A stretch of 64,000 nt of DNA from Tolypeutes matacus (taxonomy: Eukaryota > Chordata > Mammalia > Cingulata > Chlamyphoridae), in NCBI GenBank assembly GCA_026826555.1, contig JAKSZT010053764.1, positions 36,383,907 to 36,447,906 of the forward strand, in the 5' to 3' direction. Positions 34,671-46,434 of the stretch are shown piece after piece. The position numbers and the translations under genes are program-made. The notes under the pieces were generated by a model that was not told the origin of the DNA, ran no database searches, and saw only the letters and a list, made by a program, of their open reading frames with translations. How positions within the stretch are numbered: position 1 is the stretch's first letter; the number at the start of each line of letters is the position of its first letter.

Positions 34671-35700
34671 ATGTGAATGCCCAGAAGATAATCATGCTGA
34701 CCTGAATTTCTGGAGAGTGAACATCATCCCCTCCCATTCCCAGGCACTGACATTCCTTTTGGGCTAGAGCACACAGATTCAGATATGTTTGCCTATTCAT
34801 GTAGACTTATTGCTCATGGGTTGATCTAGTCAATTCATCTTTGCTTACAAGAAAAGTGAGCTGAAGCCATTTTTAAATTAAACCTCTGAGTCCTTTTGCC
34901 CCATGGGCACAAAGGAACCAGCCAAGAGTCACTGTGATAAGGGAGACAGGAGCAGGTCCCTGTAAAAAGACCTCCAGAGCAGAGTCATCAGCCTTCAGTG
35001 GAATGTGAAGTAAAAGCCAAGAACTGTTTAAAAAGAAAAAGGTGAGAAGCAGAGGAAAGCAGGACAGACAGAGGTGAGCTTGAGGGGAGAGAGCAAAGGC
35101 TTGAACTGGCCTAGACGGCCGTGGGCATTCAGGATAAGATAGTGAGAGACGGCCCCCTCCCAAAGAAGATAGATGGTCTTTGGGAAGGGAGGATATGCTT
35201 AAAATTAAGCACAGGGGGAGGAAAAGGGTGTTTACAGTTTTCTGAGATGAAATTCAAGGCTGAAGTCATAGTTTGGCAGCCAAACCAGAAAAAATTGGGT
35301 TCCCTCTGAAAGATTTATGTCTTCTACGGTTGAGAAATATGTCGGGCTGCCAATATTTCATAAAGCAACATAGAAAGAAATACTACCTACTTTAGTGTTT
35401 GGCTTGGGACTTTTCACCTTTGTTTGGCAAGATATTTTTCATTATGAAAGAGCAAGAGAAAACTATTTGTGGCAGCTTCCTATGAAGATCTTGCCTAAAT
35501 TGTCTGGTGATTCATAATGTTTTACTTACCTATATACAAATATATTAAATGTATATTGAAAGGTGACTTAAATGTGTTGATGTATGTTAACAGAAACTGT
35601 AACTATTCTGTTCCAGAATCATCTGAGATAACATTGCCTACAAAGAGAACTAAAAGAAATGTAATGAAACAGTTTGGGAATTTCACATAGGGGTAAGGAA
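34671..35700. other. Unassigned DNA
   Basis: No gene or repeat family recognised. A 96-codon minus-strand frame at 34873-35163 shows no domain. Confidence 0.45.
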
Positions 35701-35704
35701 CAAC

Positions 35705-35910
35705 AAAATTCCAAACCAGCTCTGCCACTGTGCTATGTGCTATCTGTGTGACCTTGAGAAGTTACTCAACCTCACTGTGCCACAGATTCCTTATCTGAAA
35801 AATAGAGATAATGAAAGAACCTACTTCATAGGGAGGTTAAGGGGATTAAATGACTTAAGCTCTTAGAACAATGCTTGGCACCCAAAAAGGGATTAACTGT
35901 TATTATTACG
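35705..35910 (+). mobile_element. MIR SINE, near full length
   Basis: Plus-strand MIR words in order: 'ccaaaccagctctgccactg', 'tctgtgtgaccttgagaagt', 'gccacagattccttatctga', 'gggaggttaaggggattaaa' and 'cttagaacaatgcttggcac'. Confidence 0.85.
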
Positions 35911-37055
35911 TATTTGGGAATTTCTAAGATATCCCAATTTCAAATATTTTGTCTTACTGCCATAGTAAGTGACGGAAATACCCTAAAAATGCCAACTAAT
36001 TACATTTTTAGATTACTTTCCCACTTGGAAGTGGCACAAAATTGCTTTATCAAGTTATGTATCTTTATTTGAGGCTCAGAAACAAGAAAGGCCAGTTATT
36101 GAAACAACAGGGAGATGAAATTTTCCTCCAATCTTCTCCATCTCCAAACCATGTCAGCCCCACTGCTGTAACTGTCTTGAATTTTCACCAATTCTTTGTA
36201 TATGTCCACTAGAAGTTTTATATCCCTCTTTCTTCATTCACAGGGACATTTTCTCTGCCATAGCCAGCTGCATACTCTGGCCATAATTTCCTGTCTGCCA
36301 GTTTATCTTGCCCTCTCCTTCTGGCTTTCTCTTCCTTCCTCTCCCATGCCCTCTCCCTCTTCCTCTTTCCTTGTCTCTTTCCCACCCTTGCTCCCTCCTT
36401 TCCTTACTCCAAAAACTTTTGGGTACCTACTGTCTCCAAGGCACTGTTATTGTCTTCTTTAAAAACCCAATTCCCCACTGTTAACCTATATTCACTTATT
36501 ATCCAGACAGATTTTAATTTCTCTGCCCACTTTCCCTTTACATCTTCCTTCTCACTCTCGGTGTACTTTTCCTCCAACTCTTCTGGTGTGCTCCATCTCT
36601 AGCTCTTTTTCAAGCCTTTACTATGACACAGGCCATGTTGGCAAGTAACAGAATCGATGGAATGGAGTTGAACTAAAGGTTAGCAATCTAGGTTCTCCTT
36701 CCTGGTTCTTTCATTTGTCATCCAAGCAACCCTGGACAAGGCAGCCAACGTGGCTGAGCCTCAGTCTCCACATATGTACACCATGTGCTTTGATTACCCA
36801 CGAAGATGCTCTCAGGCTTATAAGAAGCATTGTCAGCCAAACAGCATGTTTTAAGGGACAGACATTGCTATTAACTTAATGCCACTATCGCTCTACCCTT
36901 CCCAGGAGTCCAAATATCCTATTTACTTCCAAGCTATAGAAATGGTAGTTTCGACTTTCAACCCTATTATTCCTATTGGTAATTATTATACCCCCATAAT
37001 TTTTCTCCAATCTCATCTCCACTTTCTCCCCCAACACACCGTTTAAACCTGTAAT
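35911..37055. other. Mostly unassigned; pyrimidine-rich tract and weak MIR trace
   Basis: Positions 36313-36415 are CT-rich simple sequence. Positions 36690-36795 (ccctggacaaggcagccaac, then 'gcctcagtctccacatatgt') weakly resemble a plus-strand MIR. No gene is seen. Confidence 0.4.
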
Positions 37056-37059
37056 ATCA

Positions 37060-37345
37060 AATCACTCAGTTTGTCATGCATGACAAGCTGCTCCCCGTTC
37101 CATGACCTCTTACGTGCTGTACTCGCTGTCTTCAAACCCAGCTCAGGATCCTTTCTTATGTGAAGTCCTCTCTGTGAAGTGACATATATCTACTGCTGTA
37201 TATGGCATTTCAGTTTTGAAATTATTTTTGTTCTTACCTGTCACTCCTAATAGAAATTGAGCTCCCTGTGGATCCTTTAGTCTTAGTCTGGTGCCTGGCA
37301 CATTATATGCCTCAGAAACATTTATTGAATCGAAGCATAAGATCA
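37060..37345 (+). mobile_element. L2 3' UTR fragment
   Basis: Contains 'ctcctaatagaaattgagct', 'ctagt/gtgcctggcaca'-type words (here 'ctggtgcctggcacattata') and ends 'cagaaacatttattgaatcg', the L2 3' terminus in plus orientation. The left half is more diverged. Confidence 0.6.
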
Positions 37346-37419
37346 AGTTATCCTTTTCTATCATGTGAAAGCAGACTTATACTGGTTTTGAACTTCTACA
37401 ATTTGGATTCAAGCTCTGG

Positions 37420-37505
37420 TGAGCCGCAGATTGGGTTTGAACTTGACTAAATCATTTAACCTCACCAAAAGCCAGTTTTCTTGTGTGTAAATGGGGCACA
37501 ATGAT
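37420..37505 (+). mobile_element. MIR SINE fragment
   Basis: The words 'aacttgactaaatcatttaa', 'ttcttgtgtgtaaatggggc' and 'acaatgataacc' match the central MIR part in plus orientation. Confidence 0.5.
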
Positions 37506-37655
37506 AACCCCTGTTTATTGAATGCTTACTATTTGCCAGGAACTGTGCATTTGCTCATTTGGCTTTTCTCATTTAATTCTTAAAATCACCCTGTGATGTA
37601 TCTATTATGATTCTGATTTTGCAAATAAGGAAACTGAGGCTAGAAAGCTGTTTAC
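37506..37655 (-). mobile_element. MIR SINE
   Basis: The words 'gtttattgaatgcttactat', 'ttgccaggaactgtgcattt' and 'tgcaaataaggaaactgagg' are the reverse-orientation MIR core. It abuts the preceding plus-strand MIR, so two MIRs lie tail to tail here. Confidence 0.7.
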
Positions 37656-37855
37656 ATGGACAATTGCAATAATCTCATAATTAGAATCCTTGCTTCCACT
37701 CACACTGTTCCTCAGTCCACATTTTCAGATTGTTAAGGGTGATCTTTTAAGATTATCAAACAAATAATGTCATGCCCCTTGTAAAAATCTCTCCAGTGAC
37801 TTAATTATATTTAGGTTAAAAAAAAAATCCAAATATCCCCTCATGCCCTGTATTC
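37656..37855. other. Short unassigned stretch
   Basis: Between the MIR pair and the next L2; nothing recognised. Confidence 0.4.
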
Positions 37856-37859
37856 CTCA

Positions 37860-38255
37860 CACATGAGCTGATCCCTAATTGCCTCTTTGATCTTCATCAG
37901 GCACTACTTACTCCCTCTTTCTCAGCACTCGGGGATGCTGGCTGAATTTCTATTCCTGAAACAGATAAGCCCACCACAGGGCCTTTGCATGTGCTGTTTC
38001 TTCTGCCAGGAGCACTCTTCCAGCAGATCTTTACATGGTTGGCTCCTTTGCATTCAAGTCTTAGTTCAAATATCACCTCCTTAAAGGTGACAACCCATAC
38101 CCAATATCTAACCCCCACCCCATTACTCTCCATTTCATTACTCTCTTTTATTTTCCTCTGGGCACTTATCACAATTGAAAATCATAATTTACTTATTTTC
38201 TGTCTTCTGTATCATCAGTGCCTAACAGATTCAACACATATTTGTTAAAGGAACA
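37860..38255 (+). mobile_element. L2 3' region
   Basis: Strong L2 words in plus orientation: 'gggcctttgcatgtgctgtt', 'ttctgccaggagcactcttc', 'tcttagttcaaatatcacct' and 'gggcacttatcacaattgaa', ending 'cacatatttgttaaaggaa'. Confidence 0.8.
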
Positions 38256-38264
38256 GACTGTGCA

Positions 38265-38350
38265 AAGTCACTCAGCTAATGAGGGGTAGAAATAGAATTT
38301 AAACCCAGGATTGTCTGACTCTAAAACCTGACTGCTTAACCACTGTATTC
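38265..38350 (-). mobile_element. MIR SINE 3' part
   Basis: The words 'gtcactcagctaatgagggg', 'tttaaacccaggattgtctg' and 'gactgcttaaccactgtatt' are the terminal part of MIR in reverse orientation. Confidence 0.7.
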
Positions 38351-38455
38351 TTTCCCTGCCTCAGAAATCTGGTTACTGGGAAGAAACAGTTGGCTAATAT
38401 GGGAGGAGGTACTTTGTGACCTTCAAGAGCTGAGTTATGGTTCTCTGCCCTTCAG

Positions 38456-39113
38456 TGTTGTGGCAGTTTGAGATTATTTGTGAATCCCCAAAAGAGAAAG
38501 ATTATGTTTGTAAACTAATCTATTCCTCCGGGTAGGATATCCTTTGATTGCATTAAATTCAGCTGAGGTGTCTTTGATTAGATTACCTGTTAAGATTAGG
38601 ACTTTTGATTTGACTATGCCAGTGGGCATGACTCAGGTTGAGTCTCCCCTTACCTTGATGGGTCTGATATAAATGAACACTCACTGAGACACACGGAAGA
38701 GAGAGCTCTGTCATTTCTGATCCTACCATGTGACAGAAAGGAGAAGTTTCAAACAGCTGAAGTCCTAGGGAGAGATGAACCATTTTGCCTGATAGCTTAC
38801 AGCTGGCCTTGGGAAGGGAGCAGGGCAGCTGAGACTTATATAGAAGCCCCGAGAGCTGAAATCAGGAAGAAGTGGAGCAGGTGTGCCTGAGGGAGGAAGC
38901 CCAGAGGGAAAGGCTGAAACCTTGCAGAGATCACCCGCCATCTTCCTTCAACACGTGGCAGCTGACTTTGGTGAGAAAGTACCGCTTATGGTACCTTGAA
39001 TTGGACTTTCCTTGGCCTTGGGACTGTAAGCTTTTACCCCAAATAAATACCCTTTATAAAAGCCAACAGATTTCTGGCACTTTGCATTGGCACCCCTTTG
39101 GCTGACTAATACA
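38456..39113 (+). mobile_element. Solo LTR, ERVL-MaLR-like (THE1/MST related)
   Basis: About 655 bp that begin with TG (tgttgtggcagtttgagatt) and end at 'ggctgactaataca', the terminal word shared by MaLR LTRs. It carries TATA-like words at 38666 (gatataaatg) and 38836 (ttatatag), and AATAAA at 39042-39047 some 70 bp before the right end, as expected of an LTR with U3-R-U5 order. No gag, pol or env sequence lies next to it, so it is a solo LTR left by recombination between two LTRs. Clean 5-bp target duplications are not evident. Confidence 0.75.
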
Positions 39114-39455
39114 AGGGTCCTCTGCTGGATGCCAGAATGCATTGACTGCCCATCCTCAGGAGGCAGTAAGTCATTACCCATGTTAGGGAAGAAGGACGAG
39201 TAGCCAAAAGTCCTTCTCCAGGCATTCCTTTAAGACTTGCTGGTGACATCTGTAAGAAATATTCTCTTCCACTTCTACTCTTGGCCATTCCCTACCATTA
39301 TTTTCTGCACTCTTGAGTTGACCCTCCTTGCTGCCAGTAAGGGAACATTTATTGAAAAATTTCCATTTATTCTCCATTATCCAGTCTCACATTCAATTTT
39401 CATGGTAATTTTAGGCCTCTCTACAATCTCCCACTATGTCATAAACTAACAGAAG
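39114..39455. other. Unassigned DNA
   Basis: No gene or repeat family recognised. Confidence 0.4.
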
Positions 39456-39459
39456 TCTT

Positions 39460-39655
39460 AAAGTCACAGAATCCAAATTAGAGTTAGAATGAACCAGGAG
39501 GAATCCTAATCCAGCCCTCCACTTCCAATAGAGATGAGAAAGGAAATTGAAGCATATAAGTTAATTCACCTGATGTTAACAAGCAAATCACACAGCTAGT
39601 TAAAGGCAAAGCCAAAAAGAAACTCTGGTCTTCAAATACTTTTCTCCAAATTCTG
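39460..39655 (-). mobile_element. MIR-related SINE fragment
   Basis: The words 'aatcctaatccagccctcca', 'gatgagaaaggaaattgaag' and 'caaatcacacagctagttaa' follow the layout of a reverse-orientation MIR or a related CORE-type SINE. Confidence 0.5.
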
Positions 39656-39659
39656 TTAT

Positions 39660-42165
39660 TTGAGGTTTTTGGAGTGTGTGTATATGTATCATTATATAAA
39701 TTTCAAGTGTGATGATGCCTTAACGAAGAAAAAATATCTTTTCATCCACCCCAAAGTAAATGTTTATCCTACAGTGCACCAAATAGCAACCCATATATTT
39801 TATGTTTGCATTTGTGGTGGCTCCCAAATTTCAAGGCAAATCTCCAATTTCTCTATAAGTGGCATAAATTAATGTTCTTTCACTATAGTCATTTGAAATC
39901 TTAGACTATTATCAGTATCATTTTAGGATTTGCTAAGATCAAAAGTCTAGAAATACCTAATTACTAGTTATTTAAATAATTCTGGTATCTTCTCATGCAA
40001 CAATGAAATACTGAAATGAAGATAAGTCAAGGTGTAGAATATTATTCTTTAGAAATATAATTGTTTCAACAATTAGATTATAGAAATTGAAAAAAAAAAA
40101 AGTGAAGTTTCTTGCCTGAATGCCTAACTCATTTTTCTCCCATTCAAAGAAAACAAGTTCTTGCTCATACAAGAAACATAGTAAGTGAAAAGGAGAAAGA
40201 CAGAATTTCCAGGCCTTCTAAATCTCCTTTCAAGATATTCCTTTCTGGCATAGGTATACCATTTTATCATACACATGCGTTGTACTTTCTACAAGTACTC
40301 AAGAAAGTTTTGAACTTCAATATGCCCCTTCCTCATACTGAAGTTTTTTCCTTTGAGATTTTTATCCCATCATTTTCAGTCAATGCAGCTAGTTTTTCCT
40401 CTCTATAGGAAGTAAATTATTATGTTTGAGTCATAGATCGTGCTATTACTAATACAAAATGCCATTTGGAACATACTCATACCCTAGAAAGTTTCCAAGT
40501 TTACAGTGTCTACTTGAATTTTTCCAGAGTGCATTTGTCATTTCATTCAAGAGCAGGCCTGTGGGTAATCATTTAATCAAAACTGCAGTGATTGCTGCTT
40601 CTACAGAAAATTATAAAGCCACAGCAGGAGTAAGGCCAGGATTGCCAAGACTAAGTATGCACTATTTCTTTGCTAAGTGTTGGCTAAGAATGAATTACCA
40701 CATCCTTAAATTTGAAGGAAATTGGAGAAAGAGAATCTTTCTTTGGTCAGAACCATATTTCCTAATTTTCATTTCTTTATTTATGGAAAAATACATGATG
40801 AAAATTCAGAGAAGACATGCAAAGAACATCTAATTATGATTCTTGCATTTAAAAAAAAAAAAATTCTCATTCCAGGTTTTGGACTTCTGCTATATACTTC
40901 TTTTAAGACTCAGGAGTCCAGGAAACAGGAACACTGAAAACATTAAATAGTATTTTTTCAGGCTGCATGATGATTTCATATATACCTTCCATCAAGTAAA
41001 AAAATAATAATATGATTGTTTCTGAGATAGCCAATCCTAAGATATGATTAAGAACTTATGGGGAGCCAAGTTCACATGGAAATGCTTGTTCTTCTGGAGA
41101 AAGCCTTGTTTTGAGTTTGCTTTGTATCTACATACATTATTTTGTTTTTGATTGTCTCTGAAATGTATAAAATTTAGTATATTGCTAACTATAGATATCA
41201 ATCCTCAGAAATTAGTTGGATAAGTATACTGGAGAAAGGAAATAGTTCCTTGAAACATAATACAGTGAGCTCATACTCTGCAAAGAGATTGTAACAAAGA
41301 CAAGTTTTACCTTATCTATTTCTTTTCTTTTCCAATAGAATTCTTTTTGAAAAATGAACTCAATTTTTAGGTTAGAAGGTGGCTTTCTCAAATGTTGATA
41401 TCAAATATGGGTCCAAATTTGTACCTACAAGTGAAGAATTCTGACATCTATGGTTAATTGAATAATGCTGATAAATGATTGAAAGTGGATCTTATAATAG
41501 CAAAAAATTCTTTTCTGTTTGGAAATAAAGTATATAAGGTTTCTGCTGCTATCTCATATTGGCGCAAGAGACAAGAAGCTTTAAATCTGTAGCTTCTTTT
41601 TATGTGTGATGAAAGAAAACATGAGTGGTTAGATTTTGGAGGGACGAACCCACTCTGGGAGTGTTGACAGAACCCCACTAACTCACTGCGCCCAGACCCG
41701 CAATAAACAAGACTTCCCATGGACCATGTTTAACCACTATGAGAAAGGATTTGTTTCTGGCAGGAAATCGTTCTCTAAAAAGTTTCTTATCCAAGTTTAA
41801 ATATAGCTCTTCAGGGTTTCAAGCCAGGCTGCTAACATTTGGTCCCTGTGAGTTTCCTTACAGTAAGGAAACTGTCTGTAGCCATCATATTAAGGACGGA
41901 AACTCCTTTATTTCATCTGAGGAGTAAAACCAGGAGAAATAGACTCAAATTTATCCTGGCCTTGGGCAACAGGAGAAACAAGCAGATCAGACGGCAGGGA
42001 CCTGAAGTTCAGCTAAGTTGAAAATACGTTTGTCAGGAATATAATTCACTGAGAGCAAAAGTTATGTCCAGAGAGAACGGCTAAATGAGAGGAGCAGGTA
42101 AAGACTGTGGAACTAGACAGGTGAGAGGTTAAATAGCTGGAATCTGTAAAAACAGAAAGTAAATT
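39660..42165. other. Unassigned DNA, several non-descript open frames
   Basis: No repeat family is recognised. The frames at 40112-40408 (98 codons) and 40459-40833 (124 codons) are the longest outside repeats, but they have no recognisable motif, no clear start context and AT-driven composition. I treat them as chance. Confidence 0.4.
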
Positions 42166-42169
42166 GGAA

Positions 42170-42228
42170 GTATCATTGCACAGTGGTCGAGAGTCAAACT
42201 TCTTTCCAGCTGGGGGACTTTGAACAAC
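42170..42228 (+). mobile_element. MIR SINE, left half (split by an LTR)
   Basis: The words 'cattgcacagtggtcgagag' and 'ccagctgggggactttgaac' match the 5' half of MIR. The right half resumes at 42640 beyond the inserted LTR. Confidence 0.45.
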
Positions 42229-42638
42229 TGTGGTTATATTATTTGCTTAAAATATTTGCTGTCCTTTTCTACTGGGTCATACCTTCAGAGCCCCTCCCTG
42301 TGGGAGGAGCTCTCCCACACCCACCGATGTCAAGATTGGCCATGAAAGTTGCTTGGACAATAGAATATAAGCAGAAGTGATGCAAACCATGTCCAAATAG
42401 AGGATTTAAGAGCCATTGCATGATTTTTTCATTGTTCTTTTCCCTTTGCCATGAGAAGGATCTATTGCAGGTGGGGTTACTCCTTCAGTTTGGATCCCAG
42501 AATAAAGATGGCTTGAGGGGAGAGCCACCGTGAAGCCATCACCTACAATTGGCATGTGTCATGAATATGTGCCCTTAGCTACTAAAATGTTGAGTTGTTT
42601 GTTACCTAGCATAACCTGGCAAAAACTGACTAATATAG
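42229..42638 (+). mobile_element. MLT1-type MaLR LTR
   Basis: Starts with TG (tgtggttatattatttgctt) and contains 'gattggccatgaaagttgct', 'aagagccattgcatgatttt' and 'tttggatcccagaataaaga'. It ends 'ttgttacctagcataacctg' and 'aactgactaatata', the characteristic MLT1-like terminus. No internal retroviral sequence is present. About 410 bp. Confidence 0.6.
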
Positions 42639-42639
42639 A

Positions 42640-42800
42640 AAGTTACATAAATCTCTCTATGTCTCAGATTCCTCATTTCTAAAATCAGCGTAAGTTTGTC
42701 ATGAGGAAGAAATGGGATGATATTTGGAATTTTCTTAACAGCATCTAGTAAGCAATAAATGATCATTAGATAGTAGTGGTCATTGTTAGGCTGGGATTTG
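42640..42800 (+). mobile_element. MIR SINE, right half (split by an LTR)
   Basis: The words 'aagttacataaatctctcta', 'gtctcagattcctcatttct' and 'ctagtaagcaataaatgatc' are the MIR middle and 3' part in plus orientation. Confidence 0.6.
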
Positions 42801-43620
42801 TGAGACACAGGATCAGAGATCCAGATGAAGGACAAGGCAGGAACTGAAGAAGATCACAAGTCCAAGAGTTTACACATCTAGATGGTGGGATTTAGTGAGA
42901 AGCAGAGAAATAGACTATGGAAGATGGGGTGGAGGGATAGGAACGGCAAGTATGACACTGGGTAATTAGCCAACTGCCTGGTGCTGCATTTGTTTTACAA
43001 ATGCTTCCGGATGAAGACCAAATTCCTTTGAAAGTAGAGTCAGATCCAGTTGTCTGGGGCAGGGGGAGCAAATATGTAGATGGGATATTAGAAAGTTACT
43101 GACATGAGGTTTACATGAGACATATCTTTCTAAAATAAACTTTCTTGTTTGCTCCCAAACAGGTTTACCCACTGTTAGTGTTATTTGAATACATTATGCG
43201 ATGTCTAAAACTCAGCAATGACCAAATTCTCCCCTCATAGATTGTTACAGTTTTTTTAAAAAATAAAAGCTACATCATTTATATGTCTAGAATATTTTAA
43301 AAATAAAAATGGGCTAGCATGTCTGAGTGAATTTTAAATCTGCTAACCCTGAGATTTACATACTTACAATGATGGAAATGGTTGGTTATGATGATGGAGA
43401 TGAAAAAGTATTAATGTGGCTGCTGATGCTGTTTTAGTCATATGGGTTTCTTTCCCATACCATAGACTGTCTGGAAGGGAAAACTGATCATTTACTTTCC
43501 CTTGATAGAGGACACCAAGCAAGGCTCAACTGAGCCTAACATGGTTTACTGGGTAGGACACTTCTTACCCTGCAGTGGTTTTGTGGAATCAGAGGGTAAA
43601 AGCCAGCAGTCCACATCACC
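42801..43620. other. Unassigned DNA
   Basis: No gene or repeat family recognised. Confidence 0.4.
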
Positions 43621-43624
43621 CACT

Positions 43625-43775
43625 GGCTTCACATTAGTATCACCTGGGGCAATTAAAATGGACTCTCAGACTCTACTCCAAACTAATTTTTAAAAAATTC
43701 TCGGGTAGAGGATAGCAATAACACAAAAATGTTTGCCAGGTGATTCTAGTGTGCAGCCATGGCTGAGAACTATTG
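43625..43775 (+). mobile_element. MER5A-like hAT-Charlie element
   Basis: The words 'tggcttcacattagtatcac' and 'ctggggcaattaaaatggac' lie on the left, and 'ccaggtgattctagtgtgca' and 'gccatggctgagaac' on the right, the mirrored ends of MER5A. About 150 bp. Confidence 0.7.
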
Positions 43776-43870
43776 GGTTAGAGGTTGAGAAGTCCAAGGG
43801 TGAAGAGGGACCTAGGGAGGGTTGAACTTGAGAAACCAGGTGAACAGAGAGAAGGGCATACTGATCAAGA

Positions 43871-44030
43871 GCAGTGCTTCTCAGACTTTAATGTGCATAA
43901 GAATCCCCTTGAGGGTCTTATTAAAACGCAGATTCTTATTCAGTAGGCCTGAGATGGGGACTGAGGGTCTGTATTTCTAATGAGCTTCCAGGTGATATGA
44001 TGTTGTCCACAGATGGAGGAGCAAGAAACT
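43871..44030 (+). mobile_element. hAT-Charlie-type element (MER5/MER58 group)
   Basis: Starts 'gcagtgcttctcagacttta', continues 'atgtgcataagaatcccctt' and 'gcagattcttattcagtagg', and ends near 'cttccaggtgatatgatgtt'. It is a distinct subfamily from its neighbour at 43625-43775. Confidence 0.65.
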
Positions 44031-44034
44031 CGAG

Positions 44035-45920
44035 TAGACAAGCAGGAGTTGTTCTGAGTGAATCCAGTGAGCACTGTGTGGATGGCCAGGTGTACTTAAA
44101 AAGACCAAATAGAATTGGATAAAACAATGCTAGCATCTGCTAATAGAAAGGTATAGAGATTCCTGATAAATAAGAGCCTAGCTGCGATCACTTGGATTTA
44201 TTCTAGAAGTCTTCTAAGTAGAGAAAGAATTAGATTTGGGTTACCTTGTAGTATATGCTACACTTGGAGCTAGAAATTAAATGTAAAGATTTGAACCTTG
44301 CATAATAGTACAAGGTGGGTGCTTGATAAAGAGCATTCACTCTAAGATGGAGCTAAAGTCTAGGCAAGGTTGTATTGATAGACAACAATGGAGGTCCTTG
44401 GCAGGAACCAACTCAAAAAGCAAAATTAAGGGTTTTAAAACAGCATTTTCTAAAACTACCATGGTTACCTGAGATCATTTTAGTTGGTACCCAGACATGA
44501 TAATAAAGTACACTGAATCACATAGTAATAACTTTATTTCCTTTTTAACTTTGTTCCAAGCCTTCCGATTAGTGTCAGGTTAAAAAAAAAACTCAGTTTA
44601 CTTTAGGGGCAATGTCTTTGGCATTTCTCTAACACCTGTTCATTACCCATTTTAACTAAAAGATAACAGTTCCCAGGCTCAAAACTCTAGCAGACAATAA
44701 CTATCATGATTTTATTTTTATTATAGTTACATCAGTGATCACTTTTTTACTTCTGGCAAGTGATACATTTTTTTTTTCCATCTCTGGTAGTGATATATTG
44801 TTTTTCTTTTAATACAACTTTAAGTAAAGTTAGTTTCTTTAAATAAAATACTAGCCACTGATACTTTAATAGTGCATAGATAGGATAGAAAGTAATGAAG
44901 GTAATATTTGAATATATGAAATTTGGAACAAACACGAAACTGCATTGAAACCTCTGCTGTTGACAGACTTAGGCCCTAACAAAATATTTGCACTGATTTA
45001 TTTGTCAAAAACTGCACATAGAATTAGCTTATAAATACAAACCTAATTTAATTGACAAGTATTTACTGAAACATTAGGGCAATTTTAAAAATTCAAAATG
45101 TTTACTGATTTTAACTTTTTCCTGCATGTAAACAGTTTTTTGTTTTTGTTTTTTTTTTTTTTTTGGTTCAATTGAATATCTCAAATAATTTATTAAGGAA
45201 AGGATTCAGCCAATATAAGGGTTTTCCAAATGTGTTTCCTCCATTTGAGGCCCTATGTAATTTAAAGAAAAGGTGGGAATTTATTATTCATCATTTTGTC
45301 CAAAATAATAGATTCTTTCTTTTTTAACTATTTGGTGTATAGTCATCAGATATTTTCACAGCCATTTTCTTAATATACTTATATGACTTTGCCCAGTGAC
45401 TTAGCAAACCAACTATAATATTAGGGTTAGAGAACCCATCCAGTCTTGATAAAACTAATGCAAAAAATAGATCACAGACTCATGGAATAGAGGGTCCTTA
45501 AGAAATGAATTTCAATTGCTCAATTGTTAAAGTGTTTTTTAATTTTAGTTCTTCATCACCACACATACACACCAAAATATCCACACAACTGTAGCTTCTC
45601 CAAGCCCCCAAGCTTCACCTCCAAAGACTTGTTTCACATCCCCAGCATTGTACCTGGGCTACTTGGATAAAGGAATCCTACAGGGCCCTGGCACCTTCCC
45701 TTCTTCAGATGGTAGTAGAGATGTGGACTAGTGAAGACAAAACTGGAACAAGACTGGCCCTTATTTCCCTTAGAGATTTCTGGGATCTTAACACATCTGG
45801 ACACATCGGGCAAGCTAGTGGGGTGGGCTCGCCAGAGCCATTTGCATGAACGCGCTTGCCTGAGGATGTTTTTGAAAGGCCTAGGAAAGCGCTGGAGCCA
45901 GAGCATATTCATTTTCAATT
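44035..45920. other. Unassigned AT-rich DNA
   Basis: No gene is seen. Contains a T-rich homopolymer tract at about 45136-45165. No repeat family recognised. Confidence 0.45.
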
Positions 45921-45924
45921 GCTG

Positions 45925-46430
45925 CTATAACCAGTTACCACAAACTTGGGGGCTTAAAACCACACAAATGTATTATCTTACGGTCCTGGAGGTCAGAAAT
46001 CCAAAACGGATCTCACTGGGCTATAATCAAGGTGTCGGTAGAGCTGGTTCCTTCAGAGGCTCTAGGGGAGGATCCACTTCCTCGACTTTTCCAGTGTCTA
46101 GGGGCTCTCCACCTTCCTTGGCTCACGGGCCCTTCACTGTTCAAGGCAAGCCATTGTGTCTCTCCTGCCTCTGCTTCCATCCTCACCTCGCCTTCTCTGA
46201 CTCTGACTTTTCTGCCTCCTCCTTCCTCATTTACCACATTGAAGGACTCTTCTGATTATACTGAATCCACCAGGATAATCCAAGATAATCTCCTCATTTT
46301 AAAACCGGCTGATTAGCAAACAATTCTATCTGCGAGCTTAATTCCGCTTTGCAGGGTAACATAACATACTCCCGGATTCGGAGGGTTAGTGCATCCTTGG
46401 GGACCATTATTCCCACACTGAGGTAGTGAA
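45925..46430. mobile_element. Mammal-wide interspersed repeat, near full length, family unassigned
   Basis: Head 'ctgctataaccagttaccac' then 'aaacttgggggcttaaaacc'. Body 'cggtcctggaggtcagaaat', 'ggctctaggggaggatccac' and 'ccttggctcacgggcccttc'. Tail 'ggataatccaagataatctc' and 'ggggaccattattcccacac'. All marker words occur in the standard order of a very common mammalian dispersed repeat. The 174-codon frame on the plus strand inside it (45731-46255) is a by-product of the repeat. Confidence 0.7.
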
Positions 46431-46434
46431 GGAG

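Noticed and set aside
40459..40833. 124-codon plus-strand frame
   Set aside because: No recognisable motif, no repeat or gene context, and composition follows the local AT bias; kept only as unassigned DNA.
45731..46255. 174-codon plus-strand open frame, one of the longest outside L1
   Set aside because: It lies wholly inside a common mammal-wide interspersed repeat and has no domain; frame length is a by-product of the repeat sequence.
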